NCBI GenBank assembly: GCA_022563115.1
Contig: JADFNY010000141.1
Coordinates: forward strand, 1 to 8,747
Direction: 5' to 3'
Source: Acidobacteriota bacterium
GTDB taxonomy: Bacteria > Acidobacteriota > UBA890
Length of the DNA stretch: 8,747 nt
Shown: positions 1 to 6,237 of the stretch, in pieces
Layout of the letters: every line of letters begins with the position of its first letter
Position numbering within the stretch: position 1 is the first letter of the stretch
Program-made: the position numbers and the translations under genes
Notes under the pieces: generated by a model
The model's database searches: none
Told to the model about the DNA's origin: nothing
What the model saw: the letters and a program-made list of their open reading frames with translations, nothing else

Positions 1-88
1 CCCAGGTGATGAGCTCGCCGCCGTTGAACTGTTGCGACGACAACGGGGTTCCGGAAAGCTGTGTCGGTGGAGTCTTGGAGTCGCTCAT
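1..88 (-). CDS. N-terminus of a probable OB-fold/DUF35 acyl-CoA-associated protein (cut by window edge)
   Basis: Only the first 29 codons are present. The ATG (88-86) overlaps the TGA stop of the upstream thiolase-like gene by 4 bp (ATGA), so the two are almost certainly translationally coupled. The visible protein starts MSDSKTPPTQLSGTPLSSQ and continues into FNGGELITW at the window edge. It has no signal peptide and starts with a polar, flexible stretch. The Zn-ribbon/OB-fold domain expected for DUF35 would lie outside the window, so the family call rests mainly on context: DUF35 proteins are commonly encoded directly beside thiolase-like subunits and form complexes with them. The -GTPL- segment leading into a hydrophobic -ITW- also looks like N-termini I recall for such proteins. 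That it is a real gene is near certain; the family is an inference. Confidence 0.55.
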   Translation of the reverse strand, partial: MSDSKTPPTQLSGTPLSSQQFNGGELITW

Positions 89-1257
89 CGTCTCATGATC
101 ACCACGGTTCCCACCTGCATGAGGTCGCCCCAGGCCTGCGCGAGTCCGGTTGTAGGCTGACCGGGCACTTGCCGGGCGCCGGCTTCCTCGCGAAGCTGCC
201 AGAACAGCTCGCAGATCTTCATCAGGCCGGCGGCGGCAATCGGGTTACCGACCCCGAGCAGCCCGCCCGAGGGACACGACGGCATGTTGCCGTCGCGATC
301 GAGGACGCCGTCGGCTGCCAACTGTGGGGCGCCACCCTTGTCGGCGAGCTGCAGGCCTTCGAGGTGGTGCAGCTCCTTGTAGGTGAAGGGGTCGTAGGGC
401 TCGACGATGTTGATCTCCTTGCGCGGCTCCTTGATGCCCGCCATGTCGTACGCCCGCCGCGCCGCGACCTCGACGTAGCGCGGGTAGGCAAGGTCGCGGG
501 TCGCCCAGTAAGCGGTGTCGAGCGCCCAGCCAACGCCGTCGATCCACACCGGCTTGTCGGTGATGCGCTCCGCCGTGCCCTCGGCGGCGAGAATGATCGC
601 CGCAGCGCCGTCGCTGGTCGGCGACACGTCGAGACGATTCACCGGCCACGCCATGATCTCCGATTCGAGGACGTCGTCGACGGTGATCTCGGCGCCGAGC
701 TGAGCGGCGGGATGGTCGAGGGCGTTGCGTTTGTTCTTCACGGCGACGCGGGCGATGTCGCGCTTGTCGATGCCATAGGCGCTCATGTAGCGGTTCATCT
801 CGAGAGCGAAGATCCACAGGAGGTTCGGTTGCAGCGGCCGCTCCGTAGTGTGATCGAAGATCGTCAGGAAGGCGCCTTGCGGGTGCGGCTGGCAGGCCGA
901 CATCTTCTCCTCGCACATCACCATGCAGGTGTCGAACACCCCCGACGCGACCATGTACCAGCCTTGAATGACTGAAAAGACGCCGGTGCCGCCCCCGACG
1001 TAGCCGCGCAGCGTTGGCAGGCCGAGGCCGGCGGCGCCGTCGGTCAGGTATTCGCCGTTCATGTGGATGCCGTCGAAGGCGTCGGGCGCCGTGCCGATGA
1101 CGACCGACTCGATGTCCTTGCGGGTCATCTCCGCCGACTCCAATGCCGCCGAGGTGGCGCCGTAGGCGAGCTCGTTGGGCGTCTCGAGCGCCCGGCGCAT
1201 GAACTTCGTCATACCGGCGCTGACGGCGGCAACTCTACGCAGGCCGGTCTTACTCAT
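85..1257 (-). CDS. Thiolase-superfamily protein with altered active site (SCP2/Ltp2-like), second gene of pair
   Basis: 390 aa, close to the usual 380-400 aa of SCP2-type thiolases. Start is the ATG at 1257, which begins MSKTGLRRVAAVSAGMTKF; an in-frame extension upstream to 1362 has no thiolase character and lies inside the preceding gene. Thiolase-like features are the N-terminal strand VAAVSAGMTKF, the helix after GGGTGVFSVIQG (88-99), ASGVFDTCMVMCEEKMS (104-120), SDGAAAIILA (215-224), YDPFTYKELHHLEGL (288-302) and PSGGLLGVGNP (329-339). Three catalytic landmarks are changed: no Cys in the segment around 88-92 where thiolases carry the nucleophile, Tyr288 where HDxF normally has His, and Asn338 in place of the His of GHP. 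Ordinary Claisen thiolysis is therefore doubtful. The known precedent is Ltp2, a thiolase-fold retro-aldolase that uses tyrosines and works with a DUF35 partner. The substrate cannot be named; degradation of a steroid-like or other branched acyl-CoA side chain is an inference. The gene overlaps its upstream paralogue by 8 bp and the downstream gene by 4 bp. Confidence 0.85.
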   Translation of the reverse strand: MSKTGLRRVAAVSAGMTKFMRRALETPNELAYGATSAALESAEMTRKDIESVVIGTAPDAFDGIHMNGEYLTDGAAGLGLPTLRGYVGGGTGVFSVIQGWYMVASGVFDTCMVMCEEKMSACQPHPQGAFLTIFDHTTERPLQPNLLWIFALEMNRYMSAYGIDKRDIARVAVKNKRNALDHPAAQLGAEITVDDVLESEIMAWPVNRLDVSPTSDGAAAIILAAEGTAERITDKPVWIDGVGWALDTAYWATRDLAYPRYVEVAARRAYDMAGIKEPRKEINIVEPYDPFTYKELHHLEGLQLADKGGAPQLAADGVLDRDGNMPSCPSGGLLGVGNPIAAAGLMKICELFWQLREEAGARQVPGQPTTGLAQAWGDLMQVGTVVIMRR

Positions 1258-2407
1258 GATGGTTGCTGAGCACGGCGACACCGCCGGTAGCCGTCGGCAC
1301 GCCGCGCCAGGATTGCACGAGGCAGCAGTTGGCGTCGGCGATTTGCAGCGCTCCGGCGTCACCGCGTAGTTGATGCGCGGATTCGGCGATCTTGTACAGA
1401 CCGGCGGCGTCGTACAGGTGGCCGGCGCCGAGGCTGCCGCCGCTCGGGTTTACCGGCAAGGCCCCCCCGATACTGAAATGGCCCTGCAGCGTCTTGGGGC
1501 CCGCCTCGCCGGTACCGCACAGGCCTAACGCTTCCAGGTGTTGCAGGTGCTTGTAAGCATAGCGGTCGTCGACCTCGGCGAAATCGAAGGCCGCCATGGG
1601 ATCTTCGATACCGGCCATCGCATAGGCCCGAGCCGCGGCCTGCTCGCAGTAGGCGGCGCGCCCCAGGTCGCGGTCCTCGATTGCGGGATGGTCGGTTGAC
1701 CAGCTCAACCCTTCGATCCACACGGGGCGGCGGCCACCCGCGATGGCGGCTTCGTGGCTCGCCAGGACGAGAACGATAGCGCCGTCCGCCGCCGGTGCTA
1801 TCTGCGCGGCGCGCAACGGGGCGAATTCTAGCTCGCTCCCGAGCACCGCGTCGATGCTGGTTTCGCCGCCGTGGGTGCTGCTCGGGTTGGCGAGCGCGTT
1901 GGCGCGGTTGTTGACCACCACCTGGGCGCAGTGCTCCGGCGTGTTGCCGGAGTCATGCAGGAAGCTCGCCATCTCCATGCCGGCCAGCGCCGCGGCGGGG
2001 TAGCCGAGCTGGCGGTTCCAGGTCGGATCGAGCGCGTAGGTCTCGAGCTCGCCGATGTCGGAAATATTCGACGCCTTGGAGTGGGCTTCGAGGACGATGA
2101 TGTCGAAGGCGCCGGTGGCGATTTGCAGCGCCGCGGCGCCGAGCCCCTGCAGGCTGTCGCCGGCGATCGTGTGGATGGGCTTGAGAACGGCACCGAGCTG
2201 GTCAGGGGTGTACTCGTCGAAGATGCTGACTCCCTCGAAGAGGTCCTCGGCAACGGTCACCGCGCTGTCGATGTCGTCGGGCTCGATACCGGCATCGGTG
2301 TAGGCGCGCACCGCCGCCGCGTGGATCATCTCGCGGTACGAATGCTCCTGACTCCGTGGCGAGAGTCCTTCGATGCCGATGCCGATGATGGCGACCTGTC
2401 CGCGCAC
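1250..2407 (-). CDS. Thiolase-superfamily protein with altered active site, first gene of pair
   Basis: 385 aa from a GTG start at 2407. This start is preferred because GGAG lies 6 nt upstream and the protein then begins with the family strand (RGQVAIIGIGIEGL); a longer in-frame start at 2464 only adds an arginine-rich stretch. It is a paralogue of the next gene: both share the PSGG-L-G-G loop, the YxHLQHLE/YKELHHLE helix and the ADGAIVLVLA/SDGAAAIILA strand. Around the expected nucleophile the sequence is AGDSLQGLGAAALQ (82-95), with Asp84/Ser85 and no Cys. The HDxF position reads VDDRYAY (279-285), with Asp280 where His or Tyr is expected, while the later His of GHP is kept as GHL (His330). 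The C-terminal loop is SWRGVPTATGG rather than CxG; Cys361-Cys362 nearby are not at the catalytic position. It probably forms a hetero-oligomer with its paralogue and a DUF35-like partner; function beyond thiolase-fold acyl-CoA chemistry is not established. It is the first gene of the minus-strand operon. Confidence 0.83.
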   Translation of the reverse strand: MRGQVAIIGIGIEGLSPRSQEHSYREMIHAAAVRAYTDAGIEPDDIDSAVTVAEDLFEGVSIFDEYTPDQLGAVLKPIHTIAGDSLQGLGAAALQIATGAFDIIVLEAHSKASNISDIGELETYALDPTWNRQLGYPAAALAGMEMASFLHDSGNTPEHCAQVVVNNRANALANPSSTHGGETSIDAVLGSELEFAPLRAAQIAPAADGAIVLVLASHEAAIAGGRRPVWIEGLSWSTDHPAIEDRDLGRAAYCEQAAARAYAMAGIEDPMAAFDFAEVDDRYAYKHLQHLEALGLCGTGEAGPKTLQGHFSIGGALPVNPSGGSLGAGHLYDAAGLYKIAESAHQLRGDAGALQIADANCCLVQSWRGVPTATGGVAVLSNHHE

Positions 2408-2432
2408 GGGAAGCTCCGTTCGAGCGTGAGGG

Positions 2433-2462
2433 CGTTGCCGGCAACGGGCCGGCGAAGCCGGC
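2433..2462. repeat. Two adjacent palindromes upstream of the thiolase-like operon
   Basis: CGTTGCCGGCAACG (2433-2446) is a perfect 14-bp palindrome. Next to it, GCCGGC (2448-2453) and GCCGGC (2457-2462) form a 6-bp inverted repeat around GAA. Both lie 26-55 bp upstream of the GTG start at 2407. They could be a repressor operator or two hairpins in the 5' leader of the minus-strand message. GC-rich palindromes arise fairly easily in this composition, so a function is not assured. Confidence 0.45.
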
Positions 2463-2526
2463 ACCGAAAACCCAACCGAAGCGCCGCGCGGCGGTTGAAG
2501 CAGAGGCCTGCGAACGCTTGCGCCGA

Positions 2527-2555
2527 AGGTAGAACGGGGGCCTGCGGGGGGTCAA
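2527..2555 (-). promoter_or_regulatory. Weak candidate promoter for the thiolase-like operon
   Basis: Read on the minus strand, TTGACC (2555-2550) matches five of six -35 bases. A poor -10-like region (around TCTACC) follows about 17 bp further on. The start would fall near 2517-2522, leaving a leader of about 110 nt that contains both palindromes. The -10 match is weak (three of six), so this is only a candidate. Confidence 0.2.
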
Positions 2556-2623
2556 GTCTGACGTCGGTGGCGGCGTGAGCAAAGTCCGGTGCGGGTCGGT
2601 GGCTGCACGCGGCGGCGGTGTGG

Positions 2624-2652
2624 ATGACGCAGGTACGGACCGCGTGTAGCAT
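2624..2652 (+). promoter_or_regulatory. Candidate sigma-70 type promoter for the site-2 protease operon
   Basis: ATGACG (2624-2629, four of six to TTGACA) is followed after exactly 17 bp by TAGCAT (2647-2652). The same -10 hexamer with the same spacing is seen in front of rpsA. Transcription would begin about 6-8 nt after the -10, which falls on or next to the ATG at 2659, so the message would be leaderless or nearly so. No ribosome binding site precedes the ATG, which agrees with that reading. Confidence 0.5.
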
Positions 2653-2658
2653 CGCCGT

Positions 2659-3300
2659 ATGGATTACCAGTTCATCGGCATACAGATCGCCGTGTTGCTG
2701 TTCGCCTTGTCTTTTCACGAAATGGCGCACGCTTGGGCGGCCAACAAGCTGGGCGATCCAACGGCCCGTGATGCGGGCCGGCTGACGATGAACCCGATCG
2801 TTCACATCGATCCGATCATGACGATTCTATTCCCCGCGATGCTGATCCTGATCGGCTCTCCGGTGATTTTCGGTGCCGCGAAGCCGGTTCCCGTTAATAC
2901 CAACAACCTCGAGCATCCCAAGCGCGATTACATGTGGATCGCGGCCGCCGGTCCGATCAGCAACGTGATTCTGGCGACGATCACGATCATCGTACTGAAC
3001 CTGGTCTGGCAACCATTGCAAGTCGGTGCGGCGATGGGCGAAGCGTGGGCCGGCCCCACGTTCCTCTTTCTGCAGATGAGCCTCTACATCAACCTCGTGT
3101 TGGCGACCTTCAACATGATTCCCCTGTACCCGCTCGACGGCTCGTGGATCTTGTCGCGTTTTCTCTCTGGAAGTGCGGCGATCGCCTATGCGAAGCTCCG
3201 CCCGTACGGATTCATCATCCTGATCGTGCTGATGTACACCGGCGTGCTCTGGCGGTTCATCAACCCGGTGATGGGTTTCGCCGGGATGTTTCTGCCGTAG
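2659..3300 (+). CDS. Site-2 protease family protein (M50 membrane metalloprotease, short form)
   Basis: 213 aa, an integral membrane zinc protease expected to cut substrates within or near the inner membrane. The zinc-binding HEMAH motif (His20, Glu21, His24) sits in the first transmembrane helix. The AAAGPISN segment (95-102) is the family's GPxxN motif. The third metal ligand is Asp160 in FNMIPLYPLDGS (151-162), matching the usual NxxPxxPLDG. Four to five more hydrophobic segments are visible (about 56-72, 96-118, 134-155, 184-203). All catalytic residues are present, so it should be active. There is no PDZ domain, so it is the minimal form, unlike RseP. The ATG at 2659 gives the normal N-terminus of the family. 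In Deltaproteobacteria-like genomes such a gene often precedes scpA/scpB, as here; its substrate is unknown. It is the first gene of the rightward operon, 81 bp before scpA. Confidence 0.92.
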   Translation: MDYQFIGIQIAVLLFALSFHEMAHAWAANKLGDPTARDAGRLTMNPIVHIDPIMTILFPAMLILIGSPVIFGAAKPVPVNTNNLEHPKRDYMWIAAAGPISNVILATITIIVLNLVWQPLQVGAAMGEAWAGPTFLFLQMSLYINLVLATFNMIPLYPLDGSWILSRFLSGSAAIAYAKLRPYGFIILIVLMYTGVLWRFINPVMGFAGMFLP

Positions 3301-3381
3301 CGGGGTGCTGAAAAACTCCCGGAGGTGTCCGTTACGGGTGCCGTGGGGGCAGAGGCAAGGAGCGAGGAGGGGGGCCACGCG
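3301..3381 (+). other. 81-bp spacer between the protease gene and scpA
   Basis: No gene is visible. The spacer starts with a GTGCTGAAAAACTCC stretch that looks unlike the surrounding coding sequence, then becomes very G-rich, and ends with AGGAGG (3365-3370), the likely ribosome binding site of scpA. There is no clear hairpin with a U-run, so read-through from the protease gene into scpA is likely. Confidence 0.5.
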
Positions 3382-4119
3382 ATGGACGACCGTTACCGCG
3401 TCGAAGTCGGTGAGTTCGAGGGCGCGCTCGATCTTCTCCTGCACCTGGTGCGAACCCGTGAGATCGAGATTCGCGAGCTGCCGCTCGCCGAGATAACCGG
3501 CGAGTACCTCGAGATGTTGCGGTTCCTGGAGGAGATCGACCTCGAGCCAGCGAGCGAGTTTCTCGAGGTCGCCGCGAGCCTGGTGCGGTTGAAGGCCCAG
3601 GCATTGCTGCCGAGCCCGTCGGTCGCCACCGATGCCGAAGCGCTGGTAGCGGAGGAGGAAGCGCTCCTCGAGCAATTGGTCGAACACCAGCTAACCCGCA
3701 TGGCGGCGCGCGATCTGCGGGCCCGGGAGGCCAAGGTCGCCGCCGTGTGGTTTCGCGGCGAGCCGGATCCGGGTGGGGTTGCCGCCGAGCGAACGGAAGT
3801 GGTCGAGGCCGACCTGTTCTCTCTCGTGGTGGCGTTCCGCGATCTTCTCTCGGATCTCGAGTCGCCATCGCTGTTCTCGATCAGCGCCGATCAGTACCCG
3901 GTTGCCGAGCGTGTCGAGGTGCTTCGCACCCGGCTGCGCGACGGTGAGCCGGTGCCGTTCGACGAGCTTTTTGCCAGCGGAGATCCACGCGGTAAGCTGA
4001 TCGCCACCCTCCTGGCGCTACTCGAGCTGATTCGATCCGGCGAGGCCCGTGCGTTCCAGGAAGCCGTGGTCGGAAAGATCGTCATCTTCCCCGGCAAAAT
4101 GTTGGAGCAGCCCCAATGA
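3382..4119 (+). CDS. scpA: Segregation and condensation protein A (ScpA, kleisin subunit of SMC complex)
   Basis: 245 aa, within the usual 235-280. ScpA is the kleisin that bridges the SMC heads and binds ScpB in the bacterial condensin complex, acting on the nucleoid in chromosome segregation. The signature EFEGALDLLLHLV (11-23) corresponds to the family's FEGPLDLLLHLI. SLVRLKAQALLP (66-77) matches the second N-terminal signature. An acidic, Glu/Ala-rich linker follows (about 80-110), and the C-terminal winged helix ends with GKIVIFPGKMLEQPQ. The ATG at 3382 is chosen because it puts the kleisin domain about 11 residues in and has AGGAGG 11 nt upstream. A GTG at 3325 would add 19 residues of no family likeness but cannot be ruled out. 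The stop overlaps the scpB start by 4 bp, implying coupled translation of the two partners. Confidence 0.93.
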   Translation: MDDRYRVEVGEFEGALDLLLHLVRTREIEIRELPLAEITGEYLEMLRFLEEIDLEPASEFLEVAASLVRLKAQALLPSPSVATDAEALVAEEEALLEQLVEHQLTRMAARDLRAREAKVAAVWFRGEPDPGGVAAERTEVVEADLFSLVVAFRDLLSDLESPSLFSISADQYPVAERVEVLRTRLRDGEPVPFDELFASGDPRGKLIATLLALLELIRSGEARAFQEAVVGKIVIFPGKMLEQPQ

Positions 4120-4724
4120 GCGACACCGAAGGCATCCTGCCGGTAGACGACGAGGTTCTCTCGTCCCAGGTGGTCCCCGTTCTCGAGGCTCTGCTGTACG
4201 CCGCCGAGGAACCGGTGCCGCTCGACGAGGTCGTCGAGGTGATCGTCAGCGTTGCCACCGAGCAAGACCGCAGCTGGGCGCGCGCCACCACGCCGGAGCT
4301 CGTCTCACGCGCTTCCATCATCCTCTCCGATCGGCTCCTGCAGAGCGGTAGCTCGCTCCAGGTAATGGAGATGGCCGGCGGTCTGCGCCTCGCTACACGG
4401 CCTCAATACGACCCTTGGATTCGCGCCTTGCGGCAGGTCGAGAAGCCGTCGCGCTTGTCGGTCGCGGCGCTCGAGACCCTCGCGGTCATCGCCTATCGGC
4501 AACCGGTCACGGCGGCCGAGATCGCCGGTGTCCGCGGCGTCGATCCGGCCGCGGCACTGTCGACGCTGCGCGACCAGGGAATGATCAGGATCACCGGCCG
4601 CAAACGGGCCGTAGGCCGGCCGTTTACCTACGGAACGACGCGGCAGTTTCTCGAAATCTTCGGACTCCGGGACCTCGACGAGCTTCCCGACCCGGAAGAA
4701 TTCGAAGAGCTGCTCGAAGCCTGA
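4116..4724 (+). CDS. scpB: Segregation and condensation protein B (ScpB)
   Basis: 202 aa, typical length. ScpB is a dimer of tandem winged-helix domains that clamps the ScpA linker in the SMC-ScpAB condensin complex. The first winged helix starts at VLEALLYAAEEPVPLDEV (22-39). The second holds the family signature LAVIAYRQPVTAAEI (122-136) followed by VRGVD (139-143). GRKRAVGRPFTYGTT (161-175) is the conserved C-terminal strand-loop, and FGLRDLDELPDPEEF closes the domain. The acidic C-terminal tail (EEFEELLEA) is usual. The ATG overlaps the scpA stop as ATGA, and rluB starts about 23 bp after the stop. Confidence 0.94.
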   Translation: MSDTEGILPVDDEVLSSQVVPVLEALLYAAEEPVPLDEVVEVIVSVATEQDRSWARATTPELVSRASIILSDRLLQSGSSLQVMEMAGGLRLATRPQYDPWIRALRQVEKPSRLSVAALETLAVIAYRQPVTAAEIAGVRGVDPAAALSTLRDQGMIRITGRKRAVGRPFTYGTTRQFLEIFGLRDLDELPDPEEFEELLEA

Positions 4725-4747
4725 GCCGTCCGTTGCCGGAGCAGAGG

Positions 4748-5497
4748 GTGCAGAAGATCATCGCGGCGGCGGGCGTTACCTCGCGCCGCAAGGCCGAAGC
4801 GTTCATCGTCGCCGGCCGGGTGGCGATCAATGGTGAGGTCGTCCGCGAGCTCGGCACGACCGCCGATCCGGAGAGCGATCTGGTAACCCTCGACGGCCAC
4901 CCGCTGCGGCGCGAGCCGCTGCGCTACTTCGTCGCCCACAAGCCGCGCGGTGTGGTGTGCGCTGTGCGCGATGACCGCGGCCGGCCGGTGGTGGTCGATC
5001 TGCTACCCGATAACGTCGACGAGAGGCTCTATCCCGCCGGCCGGCTCGATCTCGACAGCGAGGGGCTCGTGCTGCTGACCAACGACGGCGACCTCATGCA
5101 GCGGGCCACGCGGCCGGGCGGCGGTGTCGCGAAGGTGTACGAGGTCGTTGTCGGGGGACGCCCGTCGGAGGGGGACCTCGACGCATTGCGCGCTGGCGTG
5201 GAGCTCGACGGCCGGCGCTTGATGCGCTGTGATATCGAGGTGCTCGAGCGCATCGAACCCGATGACACCGCCGGCCCGAGCGGGGCGCAGCGCGGGTTCA
5301 CCCGTCTCCGAGTGACCCTGCAGCAGGGCAAGAAAAACCAGATTCGGCGGATGTTTCAGGGCGTCGGCCACCGCGTCGCGCGGTTGATTCGGTGCTCCAT
5401 CGGCCCGCTTTCGCTCGATGATTTGCCGGTCGGCGGCGTGCGTGAGCTCGCGAGGGCGGAGTTGCGGCGGCTCGAGGTAGGGGAGGGTGAGCGATGA
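4748..5497 (+). CDS. rluB: 23S rRNA pseudouridine synthase, RluB/RsuA family
   Basis: 249 aa from the GTG at 4748. The protein has an N-terminal S4 RNA-binding domain (VQKIIAAAGVTSRRKAEAFI, then GRVAINGEVV, about 1-55) and a RsuA-type pseudouridine synthase domain (about 58-245). The catalytic Asp101 lies in AGRLDLDSEGLVLLTNDG (97-114). KVYEVVV (129-135) and KKNQIRRMF (195-203) are the other conserved family motifs. By context next to scpB the likely target is the helix 89/90 uridine modified by RluB (U2605 in E. coli); this is inferred, and RluE/RluF-like specificity is not excluded. No ATG start fits. GTG 4748 has GGAG 6 nt upstream, but TTG 4733 would give a more family-like start (MPEQRVQKII) with a weaker ribosome binding site. 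The stop overlaps the cmk ATG by 4 bp. Confidence 0.9.
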   Translation: MQKIIAAAGVTSRRKAEAFIVAGRVAINGEVVRELGTTADPESDLVTLDGHPLRREPLRYFVAHKPRGVVCAVRDDRGRPVVVDLLPDNVDERLYPAGRLDLDSEGLVLLTNDGDLMQRATRPGGGVAKVYEVVVGGRPSEGDLDALRAGVELDGRRLMRCDIEVLERIEPDDTAGPSGAQRGFTRLRVTLQQGKKNQIRRMFQGVGHRVARLIRCSIGPLSLDDLPVGGVRELARAELRRLEVGEGER

Positions 5498-6144
5498 GTC
5501 GCTTGCGCATCGCCATCGACGGCCCCAGCGGCGCGGGGAAATCGACGCTCGGCCGGGCGTTGGCGCAACGCCTGGGCCTTCCGTACGTCGACACCGGGGC
5601 GATGTACCGCGCCGTCGGCTGGGCGGTTGCCGAGGCAGGCCTCGACGACGCCGAGCAGATCGTGGCGTACGTTCAGGGGCTCGAGCTCGATGTCGACCCC
5701 GACCCGGCCGGATTCCATGTCCGGGTCGATGGGGTCGATGTTACCGACCGACTGCGCCATCCGGACATCGGCAGGATGGCGGCCAAGGTCGCGGCGATCG
5801 AGGGGGTCCGCGACTGGATGGTGCCCCGACAACAGGCGGTGGCGCGCGCCGGCGGCGTCCTCGAAGGTCGCGACATCGGCACCGTCGTGCTGCCGGATGC
5901 CGATTGCAAGTTCTACCTCACCTCAGATGAGTTGACCAGGATGGCGCGTCGGGCGGAGCAGCTGGGGCTCGAGGAGATGGGCGCCGAGGTCGTCGGCGAC
6001 GTGCTCGAGCGCGACCGTGTCGACAGCAGGCGGAAGCACTCGCCCTTGCGTCCGGCGGCCGACGCGCTGCACATCGACACCAGCGCCCAAACGGTCGACG
6101 AGAGCCTCGCTGTGATGCTCGAAGAAATAGCCCGCCGCGGGTAG
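5494..6144 (+). CDS. cmk: Cytidylate (CMP/dCMP) kinase
   Basis: 216 aa, slightly shorter than the usual 220-230. It transfers phosphate from ATP to CMP or dCMP, feeding the CTP and dCTP pools in the cytoplasm. The P-loop is GPSGAGKST (10-18). YVDTGAMYRAVG (31-42) is the nucleotide-binding segment found in all Cmk proteins, VLEGRDIGTVV (122-132) is the second signature, and ERDRVDSRRKHSPLRPAAD (172-190) followed by IDTS (194-197) carries the conserved arginines and Asp of the LID and core. All key residues look intact. It is coupled to rluB by an ATGA overlap. rpsA follows after a 130-bp gap with its own promoter; the aroA and ispH genes often found here in relatives are absent. Confidence 0.95.
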   Translation: MSRLRIAIDGPSGAGKSTLGRALAQRLGLPYVDTGAMYRAVGWAVAEAGLDDAEQIVAYVQGLELDVDPDPAGFHVRVDGVDVTDRLRHPDIGRMAAKVAAIEGVRDWMVPRQQAVARAGGVLEGRDIGTVVLPDADCKFYLTSDELTRMARRAEQLGLEEMGAEVVGDVLERDRVDSRRKHSPLRPAADALHIDTSAQTVDESLAVMLEEIARRG

Positions 6145-6179
6145 GTGAGGATGGGCATGAACCGACGGCACGCCCTTTG

Positions 6180-6197
6180 TTTACACGGGTTTACGCG
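6180..6197 (+). repeat. Two 10-bp-phased direct repeats next to the rpsA -35
   Basis: TTTACACG (6180-6187) and TTTACGCG (6190-6197) start exactly 10 bp apart, one helical turn, and the second directly abuts the -35 hexamer. This layout suits an activator bound on one DNA face or an upstream element for RNA polymerase. With only two 8-bp copies differing at one position, chance is possible. Confidence 0.4.
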
Positions 6198-6226
6198 TTG
6201 ACAGTAGCTGCACCGCCCCGTAGCAT
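6198..6226 (+). promoter_or_regulatory. Promoter of rpsA
   Basis: TTGACA (6198-6203) is a perfect -35 hexamer. TAGCAT (6221-6226) follows after a 17-bp spacer and matches TATAAT at four of six positions. Predicted start is near 6232-6234, giving a leader of about 40 nt. It lies in the only sizeable gap between cmk and rpsA, as expected for a separately controlled ribosomal protein gene. Confidence 0.75.
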
Positions 6227-6237
6227 TGCGGTTTGCA

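Noticed and set aside
61..975. 304-codon open frame on the plus strand
   Set aside because: It lies antisense to the well-supported thiolase-like gene; the translation is rich in Val/Asp/Arg/His with no recognisable domain, as expected for a shadow frame in GC-rich DNA.
1871..2578. 235-codon plus-strand frame reaching into the divergent gap
   Set aside because: Mostly antisense to the first thiolase-like gene, low-complexity composition, no ribosome binding site and no family likeness.
3325..3381. Upstream GTG start extending ScpA by 19 residues
   Set aside because: The added residues do not resemble ScpA and the ATG at 3382 has AGGAGG upstream and gives the normal N-terminus.
6157..6201. 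14-residue open frame (MNRRHALCLHGFTR) with GAGG 6 nt upstream, between cmk and rpsA
   Set aside because: It ends inside the -35 hexamer of the rpsA promoter, so it could only be read from the cmk message; too short and without attenuator-like codons or hairpin to support a leader peptide.
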